64,000 bases of DNA from Rotaria sp. Silwood1 (GCA_905250075.1 CAJNOP010000001.1:6847634-6911633), one strand, 5' to 3'; shown: positions 52,565 through 64,000, counted from the first letter of the stretch. The notes: generated by a model from the letters alone, not told the origin. Program-made: numbers and translations.

Positions 52565-54160
52565 ATGAAGGTGATAATAATTCTTTTGTATTCATTGTTT
52601 AATTCATGTCAATTGATCAATGGTATGATTAAACATGATCTTTGGTGGTAAGAAAAAAAAAAGAAGCCAATAGATAAAATATAAAGATAAATATTTTTGT
52701 ATTGTGTTTTTATGTTAGGAATATTGGTCTTGAACGTCAAAATAATAATATTTTATCTTCATATATATTTGTTAATTCTGATCAACAATATGAAATCGAT
52801 GATGATCCATCGTTATATTGTCAATCAACATTAAAAAGTTTAACTATTGGTCAAAAACAAATATGTTTATTGCATGCGGATCATATGCCTGTTGTTATTC
52901 AAGGTAGAATCCTTTGGTTTTTATTTATTTATTTATTAAAAGAAAATAAAATGACATTTATTGTATATAGGTGCAAGTAAAGGTATTGAAGAATGTCAAT
53001 ATCAATTTCAAGATCGTCATTGGAATTGTTCAACAGTACGAGATGGAACTGTTTTTGGACCTGTTCTTTATCATGGTAAATCATTTTGTTTTTATTTTTT
53101 CTTGATGAATAAATATAATATGATTACTAATATGATTATTATTTTTTTGCTCTCTAGCTAATCGAGAAACAGCATTTGCTCATGCCATGCTCTCGGCAGG
53201 TGTTACATATGCTGTTAGTCGAGCTTGTAAACAAGGTTTATTAAAATCATGTACATGTAGTCGAGCAACAAGACCGAAAAATTTACCACGTGATTGGACA
53301 TGGGGAGGGTAAGTGAAATGAATAATTATCTCGGACAAAACAAGAAGTTTTATTTATTATTTGACTTTTGTCAATAGTTGTGGTGATAATGTTGATTATG
53401 GTTATCGATTTGGTCGAGATTTTGTTGATACACCCGAAAAAGAAATTAATCCGAACATAATTGATTCTCCTGTTTTATTGTTTAATACAAATCAAACAAA
53501 ACATCAAGAACGACAACGAAAATCTCTACGACGTAATAGAATACGACGTCAAATGAACATACATAATAATGAAGTTGGACGACGAGTAAATAGAAAAATA
53601 AAAAAATAATAAAAAATTAATTATGTCATTATTTTAAGGCTGTTTATCGATTAACACGTGTTGTTTGTAAATGTCATGGTGTTAGTGGTTCTTGCAGGTA
53701 GAGATCTAATTCAAAAAGAAAATTTTTTTTTTTTTTGTAACATAAACAGTAATATTTTAGTCTTCGAACATGTTATCAACAATTGCCAACATTTCGTGAA
53801 ATTGGTGCATTTTTAAAAGAAAAATATGATAGTGCTGTTGAAGTACGATATCAACGTCGTTTAGGACAATTACGTTCACGTGATCGTCGTTTTGCTGGAC
53901 CGACTAAAGATGATTTAATCTACTTTGAAGATTCAAATTTTTGTGAATATAATCGACGTATTGGATCACTTGGTACAAAAGGTCGTCAATGTAATCGAAC
54001 AAGTCATGGTCCTGATGGTTGTGGAACGATGTGTTGTGGACGAGGTTATAATACCATACGAAAATATGTTCAAGAAAAGTGCAATTGTAAATTTATATGG
54101 TGTTGTTCTGTACAATGTCAAACGTGTCAAAAACTTGTTGAAATTCATATATGCAAATAG
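52565..54160 (+). CDS. WNT5: Wnt ligand, Wnt5-type
   Basis: Secreted lipidated signalling ligand. Exons: 52565-52647, 52719-52903, 52971-53075, 53158-53308, 53378-53585, 53639-53697, 53761-54160 (396 residues). A signal peptide ([18 protein letters not shown]) is followed by DLWWNIG, then [96 protein letters not shown] and a terminal [16 protein letters not shown]. Ser260 in HGVSGS is the expected palmitoleoylation site. The WW near the N-terminus, RDFVD and [10 protein letters not shown] favour Wnt5 over other subfamilies. A basic insert ([12 protein letters not shown]) sits before HNNEVGRR, where other Wnts have a shorter loop. The coding end is 172 bp from the convergent MTCH2-like gene. 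Confidence 0.88.
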
Positions 54161-54332
54161 AATATCTTTGCTTTTTAGTTTATCAACGAAAACAAAGAGT
54201 GCCTTGGTTTTTGTTTTTTGTCATACAGATCTTTTTTTTTTTTGTTATTATTATTTTATAAAAATAATGAAATATAAATATAAATATAAAAGGGAAAAAA
54301 TGGATTTAACTATCTTCTTTTTTTTTTTAGTG

Positions 54333-57139
54333 TTAATTAGCTTGTCGAAGAAATATAGATAAACCTTTTTTAATTAGTCTTGCATCAATTAAACTCATTG
54401 ATAAAAGAAATGACCAAGGTTTTTTCATATGTTGATGACGTAATAGTGATAATAGAGGATAATTATTTAGATTGATATGTTCATGCATTTGATTGACAAT
54501 ATCTAATGTTGTTATACGAGCAAATATTTGAAGATAGACAGAAAAACATCGAAGAAAATTTTCGCATATACATTGAATAAAATAAAGTTCGATTGATGAT
54601 GCACGAAAATAAGATTTTATTGTAGAATCAAAGAAGAATGAACGAAATGGCCACCAAATTAAACGAGGTAATAGAGTGATACCTACAATAAGAAAAAAAA
54701 ACAAAAGAATATGGAAATCTTTCAATAATTAATATTGATTTAATTATAGATAACATTAGCGTAAATTTATGTTTATATAAGAAATTAGCGATTGTTCGGA
54801 AATTCGATTATATATGATTGATTCGTAACGAATGAACTTGATTTGTCATTTTCATTCTCAATCTTTTCTTTTCGTAATAAACAGATTCTTCTAATGGGAC
54901 CACACAAGACTAAAGAAACATAAATGTCTTATAGATAATTCCTATCGATCTTGTAACTTTTTTTTTGATAAACTAAAACATATTGTTTGATATGTTAGGA
55001 AGAATCAAATGAATGACTGTTGAGACCTTAAACAGAGTCAATTATAGTTTGATAAAACCAGTAGATGATTCAAAGTTTTACGATAATATCAAAAAAAAAA
55101 AGGATAATCATTAAATATTTTAACTGACTAACTAATGTTTGACTTTTGATAAATAAAATCCGTTTGATTCTCTCTGAAAAGACAAAAGAAAAATCTATTT
55201 CTCTATCATAATAGCATTTTTCTTAATCATATTTCAATATTGACTGTGCTATAGAACTAGCAAAAGAAAGTATATCGACAAAGAAAACTATCGAAAATTT
55301 CAAATAACAAGATATTTTTTATTTTTTGTATAATACTAACATTCTATCATAGATCACACGCAAATGAAGAAATAAAAAAAAGAATGAAATAAGCCTCATT
55401 TTTTTCATTCAGTAAGTGTAAATGGCAAGCCATGTAAATATTTCATTACGTTTAGAAGACTACTATGATATTCTGCACCAAGACTATCTATATGACGTTG
55501 AATAGCAATTGTTTTGATTTATTTTACTCTTACACCTAAACCTGATGGTTGTTAGTGTGTGTAGCCTTCTGATGAGAAAAAAAACTAAACCCACATCAAC
55601 ACTAGAGTACTGCACAGGTATCCGATCAGTGTGTTGCATCACTCTAATAACTCACTGATAGATTAACACAACAACTAATCAACTATGTGATCAAGGATAT
55701 CGCTATTAAAAAGCCGGATTAGAAACACATTTTTTTCAAACTTTTTATGAGTCATACAGTTATAAATGAAGATTGTGTCTGTCACGACTCGTTACTTGTC
55801 ACATCTGTAGCCAGATATGGATACCAGACCGACAGGTTACAGTGCTCTCAATCACACTCGACTATCTCTGCCAATATATTTATAGGTTCGATCTATTTTC
55901 TGTTCTACATGTGTCTATTCGATATTTTCCCATGTGTTTGGCCTTTCTACAGCCAACCAAATATTTGATAAGCAAAAAAAAGATACATTTCTCGATTATC
56001 ATCTTTACATACGCAAAAACTTAACAAAATAAATACTTTTTTATTATTCTATCTATAATAGTTTCGAATACAAGTCATAAAACATAATTGAACTTATACA
56101 TGTTTTACAATAGAAAGGTTGATCTAATTTTCTTAATTTGATTTGAAATGGTTGCTGTATTTAAGTCTCTTGCTTATAACAATCAATTTTTATCATACTT
56201 TATAAAACCTCAACAGTTCTCCTGATAATATTAAAATTGATTTATGAGTTATGCATCTATAATATTTATTAAAGATTACTGAATAATCAAATGCTATAAC
56301 TAAACTTAATTACTATTAATTCAATGAAATGAAACGAAAACACAATCATTTTCTTTCTATTATCATTTACCAAGTTCATAAATCAATCGTGATAAAATAC
56401 CACTATAAAAAACTTGCAATCCTTCATATATATAAATTAATCTTATATTCTTTTGAAAATTCCACGAACTATAAATTAAATCTTGATTAAGATGAAAATG
56501 TTCATAAGAAATAAATAATCTTTGCATTAAAATTTTTACAGACATAACATAAAAAAAATGTGAAATAATAATACCAATAAATTTCCAATATAAAGCATGA
56601 ATAATCCATCGTATATAAGTTGATTCTATTAATTGTTGGGCACGATAACGAATGTCACTCAAAGATTTTTGTTCAGTTTTAAATGATATTCGATAAACAT
56701 GAACAAGTGATGAAAAGTAAGTCAATAAAAAATAAGAAATATACATTGTTAAAAATGATTGAATAAATGGTGATAAATCATGTTCATATATATACATTTT
56801 AGTATATCTTATTAAATTTGGATAATAAGTTTTCTTAGATAAATTCTTATTTGTTTTAAATAGAATATTAAATAATCGTTGAAAAATATTTTCAGATTTA
56901 ATTGATGGAGAAATATGAATGTAAGATTTTGGATTTTCTATTATCTTGTATAAATAGGATTCATATGAATCAATTTTAAGATATTCACCGTGATATGGTT
57001 CATGACCAATATGAATAAAATGTCGACAAACATTAAATGGATGAAACAAAATAGGTATTAGAAATAAATTGGTAAATACTATTAAACTTAATAAAAACAT
57101 ATTTTTTTTTCTTTTTATATGTGAAAACTTAAAGAACAA
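54333..57139 (-). CDS. Divergent mitochondrial carrier homologue (MTCH2-like)
   Basis: Exons in transcription order 56371-57139 and 54333-54682, separated by a 1.7 kb intron, encode 372 residues. The family call rests on two half-repeat signatures. HPFNVCRHFIHIGHEPYHG near the N-terminus parallels the MTCH 'P..V.K.LIQVG+EP' segment. IIISHFFYVMSVKILMQRLF, followed by YIYEGLQVFYSGILSRLIYELGITLLPR, parallels MTCH2's SHPFHVITLR...EEG..GFF.GL.PRLLGE. The join across the intron restores this last motif, supporting both exons. MTCH2 is an outer mitochondrial membrane protein-insertase related to SLC25 carriers. This copy is very hydrophobic, lacks canonical PxDxxK carrier motifs (as MTCH proteins do) and is poorly conserved. 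A fast-evolving orthologue is likeliest. The start could be the second Met (57100). Confidence 0.58.
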
Positions 57140-60100
57140 AAAAAAAACACAATAATCAAATGTTATACCAAAAGTATTCGTGCGCTAATATTTATTTCGA
57201 ATTCATTTAATAATAAATTAGGTTTTGAATAGCATAGCTACTTTTATCTATTCCAGAAAATAGATCAATATATTACAGTAATCATGAGAGAGTGTCGTAT
57301 TAGAATAGGGATGTGCAGTTTCGGTGAAAACAGTGAATTACTGACGGTGACACACTGACACTGAGCGCACTGTCTGCAGTGACGCACTGACACTGAACGA
57401 ACTGTCCGCAGTGACGCACTGTCACTGAGCGAACTGTCTGCAGTGAGGCACTGACACTGAAGGAACTGTTCGCAGTGACACATTGACGCTGAGTGCACTG
57501 ACTGCAGTGAAACACTGTCACTAAGCGCACTGTCTGCAGTGATACACTGACACTGACGGCACTGCCTTCAGTGACATACTGACACTGAGTGCACTGGAGC
57601 AGTGACCACACTGGCACTGCGTACCACTGGAGCCTTGAAAACACTGGAGCACCGACGTTTATTGATGTAGATAAGTCTGGCATATCAGTAAACGTCGGTG
57701 CTCCAGTGTCTTCAACGCTCCAGTGGTACGCAGTGTCAGTGTGTCACTGCAGTCAGTGCACTTAGTGTCAGTATGTCACTGAAGACAGTGCGGTCAGTGT
57801 CAGTGTATCACTGCAGACAGTGCGCTTAGTGTCAGTGTGTCACTGCAGACAGTGCACTCAGTGTCAGTGTGTCACCGCAGACAGTTCGTTCAGTGTCAGT
57901 GCGTCACTGCAGACAGTTCGCTCAGTGACAGTGTGTCATTGCAGACAGTGCGCTCAGTGTCAGTGCCGTCACCGTATCGGTGAACGCCAGTGTGATTTTA
58001 TCGGTGGTCAGTATACTGATACTGCACATCCCTATATTAGAATAAACATTGGTATTAAAATTGATCTTAGTGCTTTGGTATTATTTGCAGTAGAATTAAT
58101 TAATGCTAGGCAATTAGAATTATTTTAATTCTAATACTATATAGATTTCTGATGATTGGATTTTGAATATTCTAAACATAGAAGTCTCCAAAACTGAACA
58201 CTATTGGGCTCTTTGTGAAAAAAGAACTCTTCCGAGTATTAAAAACTTTTGTTTTATTATCGAAAGCTTTCAAAGTTGAAGTTTCAGAGGTATAGATTCA
58301 GGTACCATATGTATTATGATCAAAAATAATGTTATTTTAATACTAACAGCTTGAGATTAATTATTCTAATGCAAATAATACGAAAACAAATTAAGATTAG
58401 TTTTAATACTAATGACTAAAGCATTTGCATGATTCTAGAAATAGTGCTAATTTGACATTTCTAGTAAATAATAACGAATATGTCACATATCTATGTATGG
58501 AGATAATCTTGTTTCTATATGAGAATATCCACATAGTCTAATTTTCTAATTCGATTCATATAAAATGTGTATGTGACATTGACATGGATATTATTTGTAT
58601 GAAATATTATATGCGAATAATCTGTTATTGTCAATATTCCTAGCTAATATCTAACTTATTGCAAGTCAGAGAGTAGTTTAAGCATAGTAAGGGTATATAT
58701 TTCATTGATCTGTCTTCGGTCATTTACATGTCATCACCAAAATTAGAAAAAAAACCGCAAGTGGCTAATATGTCTATCATGTCATCAACACTGGTACAGC
58801 TTATTATGTGAAAGTAAATAGAAAATATTCGACACTGTAGGCTGACATTCAACTACAGTTTGTTACAAAGACTAATAATTATAAAAATTAAAACTATTCT
58901 TAACAAGTTTCGGAACTTGTTCAAATTAAATTCGCTATTTTCTTTTGAATAATATTAGAAAGCTAATATATGTCTTCCAGGTTTCATTTATAGATACATG
59001 AAGCATATCCTTGGTGAAAAATGATTAATGGAACCAATTGCTATGATCGCTTCAAGCACAACTGGCACTTATAATGATTGATTAAATAGTTGCATATAAA
59101 GTTCTGTAAATAGACTTCAGATTGACCTTTAAAAAAAAGCATATTATTGGCTTTATTTGATGATATTTAGACCAGATCATTTAAATAACATTAATAAATA
59201 ATTAACGAACTCTATTTTCATTTAGGATAGCGAAAGACAATTATTTGGATTATAAATTAGAGTGTAATGCATTTTGTAGTTTTCTCTATTAATATTTTAT
59301 GTTAATAATTAATAGAATAATTGATATAAATAACAGTTAATTGAATTTTTCTATCTGATACACTTGCCTATGATAGTGGGAGGCTTTTATCATCTACATT
59401 TGTATCTATAATTCATTTACTTAATCTTGAATATACTTTTTGATCTATTCTATAGCTTATAGCTTGGCTTTTCTGCTTTAATACATTGACGTAAAAATAA
59501 ATTCATATACTTTTTTATTATGTAAGACATTCATATTGTATTTGATAGTACTATCTAGTATATTTTCTCTACGATAAAACAATAATAAATAAAAAATATT
59601 AAAATGTTCGCTCAATTCAATTAAACCAATGACAAAAATCCATGTCCCTATGAAATGATTATTGAATAGAGATAAGATATCAACAAGCATTCTTTGCTGT
59701 CTGTTTGGTTGTTCATACCATAAATGTACAATGTGGATTCATTGCACTTAATTTTTACTCTACATCTGAAGAATTTATCAGCTACTTGTTTTGTACATTT
59801 TCATAAATATCATATGTGGAAAGAAAGATGTATCGATGAAGTTTTTTTTCTTTTCTATAAGTAAGTTTTTCTAGATATTCATTATTATTGTTATATAATC
59901 AGCGTTGAAATTTCTGTTACTTTCAATCACCGATAGAGCAAGAAAAGGAAAACGAGTGAATGATTGTTGTCCGTCTAGCAAATACTAGTGCCAATTTTGG
60001 ACATCTATCCAGTTTAGTTTAGCCAACCACGGAAAGTATATTTATGTATTTAGTAAGAGAGAGAGAAAAAGAGAGAAAATAGATCTATTTCCTATCAATA

Positions 60101-60312
60101 ATCGTTTTTTTTCTCGACCACCAACAAAGAAGCTATATAATCCCTTGTTATTTAACAGAACAAGTGTTTCGCATAAGTTGAACTACGAACGTTGCATACA
60201 TCAAGTTGACAAAGCTTGACACAAAAATCTATTAGTAAGGTTTAAAGAATAGGAAATAATTTATATTATAAATTGTATTGTATTTAATTAAACAGAATTC
60301 TTCAAAACAATA
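57140..60312. other. Spacer between the MTCH2-like gene and myosin
   Basis: 3.2 kb, containing the hAT-type MITE at 57306-58034. The remainder (58043-60312) is AT-rich without coding pattern. The last ~300 bp before 60313 contain short purine runs (GAGAGAGAAAAAGAGAG near 60058) and probably the myosin promoter and 5' UTR. Confidence 0.45.
57306..58034. mobile_element. hAT-type MITE built from 32-bp tandem repeats in inverted arms
   Basis: A 729-bp element. The ends are TAGGGATGTGCAGT (57306) and ACTGCACATCCCTA (to 58034), flanked by the 8-bp direct repeat TATTAGAA (57298-57305, 58035-58042). The left arm holds about eight copies of a 32-bp unit starting GTGACRCACTGACACTGA. The right arm holds a similar array in reverse complement. 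A central inverted pair, CACTGGAGCACCGACGTTTA and TAAACGTCGGTGCTCCAGTG, flanks a short loop. No transposase frame; open frames here are by-products of the stop-free repeat. Confidence 0.92.
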
Positions 60313-63300
60313 ATGTCGATCGAAGGGTAAGAATTATATTAGAAATGAGATAGTATGATAAAATTTTTTTCTTTATAGTGTTGTTTTTGATCCAAATGAT
60401 CCGGAATTAAAAGAAACGTTAACATATTTAACGATACCAACTGAAGAACGTATCAAACTTCAAGCTCAACCATTCGATGGTAAAAAGCAATGTTGGGTGC
60501 CAGATCCAAAAGAATCATTCGTTGCTGGTGAAATTACTGGCACAAAAGGTGAAGAAGTAACAGTCAAAACAGCTAAAGGAGATGTATGTGAATTTCTAAA
60601 AAATCATAGAAAACAAATATGTACATTTTTTATGTAATATTTTATTTAGAACCTTACATTTAAAAAAGATGATATTCAACAAATGAATCCACCTAAATTT
60701 ACTTGCTGCGATGATATGGCCAATTTAACTTATTTAAATGATGCTTCTGTCTTACATAATTTACGTGATCGTTATGGACGATGGCTCATTTATGTATGTG
60801 TCATAATATTTTATCTAATATTTTTTTTTATTCCTTTTTTTAAAAATTCTTTCATTTTTCTAGACCTATTCAGGTTTATTTTGTGTTGCCATCAATCCAT
60901 ACAAACGTTTACCAATTTATACCATAAAGGCAGTACTTATGTATCGTGGCAAAAAACGTACCGAAGTACCACCACATTTATTCGCTATTTCTGATAATGC
61001 ATATTCAAATATGCTTCGTGGTGAGTAAAAAAATATATATTAAATATCATCGTTTTTTTCTTGTTTCAAATGATAATATCGTGTGAGCAATAGACTAAAT
61101 TAATGATACTTTCTATACTTGAAAGTCTAGAATCAGTATCACAGATTATTTGACTTATAATTGTATAGACTGTATAGGAGAAAAGATCGTTAGATTATCC
61201 ACCACCTATCAACAAGAACACTATTTCAACACTATAAGAGGACAAGCACTAGAAAGATAAAGGAGATATATGACAGAAGAAACAAGAACTAAAAGAAGCA
61301 TCTCCTAAAATGGTCCGATATGCAATCACTGCTAGTACAACCAATTTTATATTCATCAAGAACGATAAAAATTTATTAATGAGAAGAGGTTGTTGACTGT
61401 TGACAGAATGTTGATTGACAAGGCCTAATTATCTACATGATAAGTGTTATATAGAAAGTCATAAAATAAGAAAAGACAAGAATAATTATGTCATAGAATT
61501 TACAAAGAAAATTGTTTCTTAAATCAAAATAAAATAAAAAAAAAAATGGAAATAAATATTGAAAAATGGAAATGAAGGATATTTATTAATATAAAAAATA
61601 ATGAGAGAAAAACTTGACTTTGATAGCATCGGTTCATTTTGTTTAGATCGTGAAAATCAATCTATGTTAATCACAGGTGAATCAGGTGCTGGAAAGACAG
61701 AAAACACCAAAAAAGTCATTCAATATTTTGCTTTGGTTGCTGCTGCTAGTGCTAAGAAAGAAGAAGGAAAAGTAATGTATTTTAAGTTTACTTTTAATAC
61801 TCATCACTCTACAAAAGAATTCACTGGTTATATTGATCTTCTTTTCTAACAATAAGATATACCATTAAGAACTATATAATTCTTTTGAAATTGTAATCTG
61901 GAATTCGTTCATTCAACCACAAAATTAGATTTGATCGTATACACTATTACCGTTGTTTTAATATTATACATTAATCACATCGAAATAGTTTTGTCATACC
62001 ATTGAAAGCTCAGCTCAAGGGGGAAAAGGCAAACTTCTGTATCTCTGAAGTACGCAGAAGTACAGAAGTACCGAGAAGTTCCAAGAAGTATCAAACAGTA
62101 CCAAGAAGTATCAAGAAGTACCAAGAAGTACCGAGAAGTTCCAAGAAGTATCAAGAAGTACCAAGAAGTACCGAGAAGTTCCAAGAAGTATCAAGAAGTA
62201 TACAGAAGTACCAAGAAGTACAGAGAAGTACAAAGCAGTACAGATAAGTACAAAGAAGTACGAAAGAAGTACGTGTTTTCCCCTATGAGTTTTACTCCAA
62301 AACAGAACAAAAGTGTTCTGTAATTGGGAATTCCCAATTACAGAACACTTTTGTTCTGTTTTTGTGAACAGAATTTTTGCCATTTCCCAATAACAGAACA
62401 TTTTTGTTCTGTTTTTGGGAACAGAAGTACCGAGAAGTACGGAGAAATATCAAGAAGTATCGAGAAGTACGGAGAAATATCAAGAAGTATCGAGAAGTAC
62501 GGAGAAATATCAAGAAGTATCGAGAAGTACCGAGAAGTCTCAAGAAGTCTCAAGAAGTACGGAGAAGTACGGAGAAGTACCAGGAAATACGAAGAAGTAC
62601 AAGAAGCACCGAGAAGTACGGAGAAATACGAAGAAGTACAAGAAGTACAGAAGTATGCCTTTTCCCCCTTGGCTCAGCTTCCTGTCAGAAATCGCGATTT
62701 TCATCAAAAAATTTCATTTTGAGATTTTTGAAGCGGTTGGATAACGATTAATTTCTACTTTCGAACACAATATGATTTATTGACTTTACTATGTTTTTTC
62801 ACAGTTTGTTTTCTATAGCGTCTGATTAAGAAAGAAGCTTGAGTAAAAATACGAACCAAACTTTCGTGTTTTTCTCAAAGTAGATTTAACTGTTTTGTCT
62901 GTCTTTGTATCAAAGGCTTCTCGGCTATTTTACATGCTAGAAAACTCGAGAAGGTTTTTAATGGAACAGAAAATTGCACTCTATAGCTTAACAAATCTGG
63001 AATTTTTATTTTCGACTAGCTTTTGGAAAACAATCAATGTTTTTTCGTAGGCACACTCTGATTTTCGGAGATTTTGAAAGAAAATTTCATCATGAATAAA
63101 GAAACAATATTTGGAAATATTTTTCACTCAGTTAAGTTATAGCAATAGGTCTTAGCTGCAATCTAATACCAACAAGTAATCTGTATTATTGAACTTGGAG
63201 AAGAAATCCATATCACGTAGTGATCTACTTTTTGATCTTTGAGGTTATGATAGCTCATGAACAGCTCTATATTTTGGATCAGTTTCTGTTTATAATTTTC

Positions 63301-63608
63301 AATCAGATTAGTTGTTCTGAAGCAAGAATAAGTTTCTGACAGAGAAGATGTGAGTCTTAAAGGGTTGCTATTCCATGATATTGACCTATATAATCACAAT
63401 ATTGTTCTAATTCACTCTACACTATCATATGTTATTCGTCTATTGTATAGCTTTGATGAAAAATATACATTCATAAATGCATGTTCATCGGATATTTTTT
63501 TCATTATAGAAATCAATGACTCTCGAAGATCAAATCGTTCAATCGAATCCTGTACTTGAAGCTTTCGGTAATGCTAAAACAACTCGTAACAATAACTCAT
63601 CTCGATTC
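60313..63608 (+). CDS. Muscle-type myosin heavy chain (3' partial)
   Basis: Conventional class II myosin motor. Exons visible: 60313-60326, 60379-60583, 60650-60793, 60864-61020, 61647-61771, 63510-63608; the gene runs past the window end. The encoded segments are the SH3-like N-terminal subdomain ([18 protein letters not shown]), then [53 protein letters not shown], the P-loop [21 protein letters not shown] with its ATP-binding Lys/Thr, and [21 protein letters not shown] followed by RNNNSSRF (switch I region). About 248 residues are visible. All joins keep phase. The intron before 63510 is 1.7 kb and contains a MITE; that before 61647 is 626 nt. Both could also hold alternative exons, as in insect Mhc genes, but none is evident apart from the relic at 63811-63872. 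Confidence 0.92.
62016..62671. mobile_element. hAT-type MITE in a myosin intron, with 10-bp/30-bp tandem repeats
   Basis: A 656-bp element. Its inverted ends are CAAGGGGGAAAAGGC (62016) and GCCTTTTCCCCCTTG (to 62671, one base offset inside), flanked by the 8-bp direct repeat GCTCAGCT (62008-62015, 62672-62679). The interior is a 10-bp family, AGAAGTACCG/AGAAGTATCA, in direct orientation. It includes about three 30-bp higher-order copies at 62431-62525. The array is interrupted at 62300-62425 by palindromes of the form CAAAACAGAACAAAAGTG...CACTTTTGTTCTGTTTTTG. Non-coding; open frames on both strands arise because the 10-mer lacks stops. Confidence 0.9.
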
Positions 63609-63810
63609 GTAAGTTAAAATAAAGAATTATATTCAATTGTTGCATGTTTTGCCATACCTGTTTTAACATGATTATTATTTTTAATAATATTAGCATATAT
63701 TATTTATCTTAAAGCATATGAAAACAATTCTTTCATATTTTAAGTAATCTATGAATCTACAATTGCATTATATTACTAGTGCTATACTTAAGAAACAAAT
63801 TTTTAAAACA

Positions 63811-63872
63811 TTCATGAACTTGTAGCATTGAGTAATGCTAAAATAGTACGAAAAACTAATTCACCACTATTT
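63811..63872 (+). pseudogene. Relic of a duplicated myosin exon
   Basis: This stretch reads ALSNAKIVRKTNSPLF directly followed by GTAAGC. It resembles the end of the real exon at 63510-63608 ([16 protein letters not shown] followed by GTAAGT). The upstream half of the exon is not recognisable, and the nearest AG (63824) would put a stop in the myosin frame. It is therefore best read as a decayed exon duplicate, not a working alternative exon. Confidence 0.45.
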
Positions 63873-64000
63873 GTAAGCGAATGAATTGAATAACACAAAA
63901 AAAGATTAAACAAAATCTTCCTCTATAAATTAACTGTTATGTTAACAGATTTTTCTGGCATATTCATCTTAATATTACTTTATGTAAAACAAATTTTCTA

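Noticed and set aside
53925-54362. 145-residue frame over Wnt5 exon 7
   Set aside because: Frame-shifted relative to the Cys-rich Wnt C-terminus that is clearly the coding frame.
55747-56024. Two short plus-strand frames in the MTCH2-like intron
   Set aside because: No recognisable features; lie within an intron of the opposite-strand gene; probably chance.
57306-58034. Possible CRISPR array
   Set aside because: The units are contiguous with no unique spacers, lie in inverted arms between TIRs, and the genome is animal.
57265-58128. Open frames with repeated SVSVSLQTVRSV / QCVTADSS-like peptides
   Set aside because: They are by-products of the 32-bp repeat arrays in the inverted arms of the 57306-58034 element.
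58043-60312. Search for a gene upstream of myosin
   Set aside because: Only short frames in AT-rich sequence; the 59478-59690 minus frame has no supporting features.
62002-62751. Several overlapping open frames on both strands with YREVRRS / [13 protein letters not shown] repeats
   Set aside because: They are translations of the stop-free 10-bp tandem repeat inside the hAT MITE, open on both strands, with no start context or domain.

Overview
The window is nuclear DNA of an animal, most likely a rotifer and probably a bdelloid. Three things support this. It is very AT-rich, and its genes are built from many small exons with mostly 45-65 nt GT-AG introns. It carries protostome-type genes (a beta-type octopamine receptor, Wnt5, a divergent rhodopsin-like receptor). 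It also carries a DOPA 4,5-dioxygenase-family gene, a family I know mainly from bacteria, fungi and plants, which fits the high level of horizontal acquisition known in bdelloids. The exact species is not determinable here. I see no prokaryotic operon, CRISPR array or intact autonomous transposon, and I recognised no rRNA or tRNA gene by eye.

Layout. 163-1417 (+): 3' part of a beta-octopamine-like GPCR. 1418-8145: gene-poor spacer with an old foldback repeat. 8146-13308 (+): hyccin (FAM126), 12 exons. 15434-19975 (+): Akt/PKB kinase, 12 exons, with a long C-terminal tail. 20263-20953 (-): calmodulin-like EF-hand protein. 21070-22837 (-): secreted DOPA-dioxygenase-like protein. 23277-23576 (-): small MGC-anchored protein. 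24250-26720 (+): B-type cyclin. 29409-30907 (+): membrane alpha/beta hydrolase. 30972-32122 (-): divergent GPCR. 32123-35896: spacer with two inverted-repeat elements. 35897-37064 (-): COMMD2. 37333-49279 (+): ANKIB1-type RBR ubiquitin ligase, 20 exons. Its 5 kb first intron holds three minus-strand genes: a small membrane protein, a WxxW-domain secreted protein and a WxxW-trypsin chimera. 52565-54160 (+): Wnt5. 54333-57139 (-): divergent MTCH2-like protein. 57306-58034: hAT-type MITE. 60313 to past the window end (+): 5' part of a muscle-type myosin heavy chain, whose intron holds a second hAT-type MITE.

The genes form no single pathway. Hyccin (the PI4KA scaffold partner that feeds phosphoinositide supply) and Akt (a phosphoinositide-responsive kinase) are adjacent and co-oriented, which is suggestive but not evidence of co-regulation. 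COMMD2 and ANKIB1 are head to head across 268 bp and may share a promoter. The main accessory content is a set of inverted-repeat, non-autonomous DNA elements. Four of them show TIRs with 8-bp target duplications typical of hAT transposons, and three of those four lie in introns.

All exon boundaries are hand-derived from reading frame, GT-AG rule and family alignment from memory. The phase was checked at every join. No transcript evidence was available.
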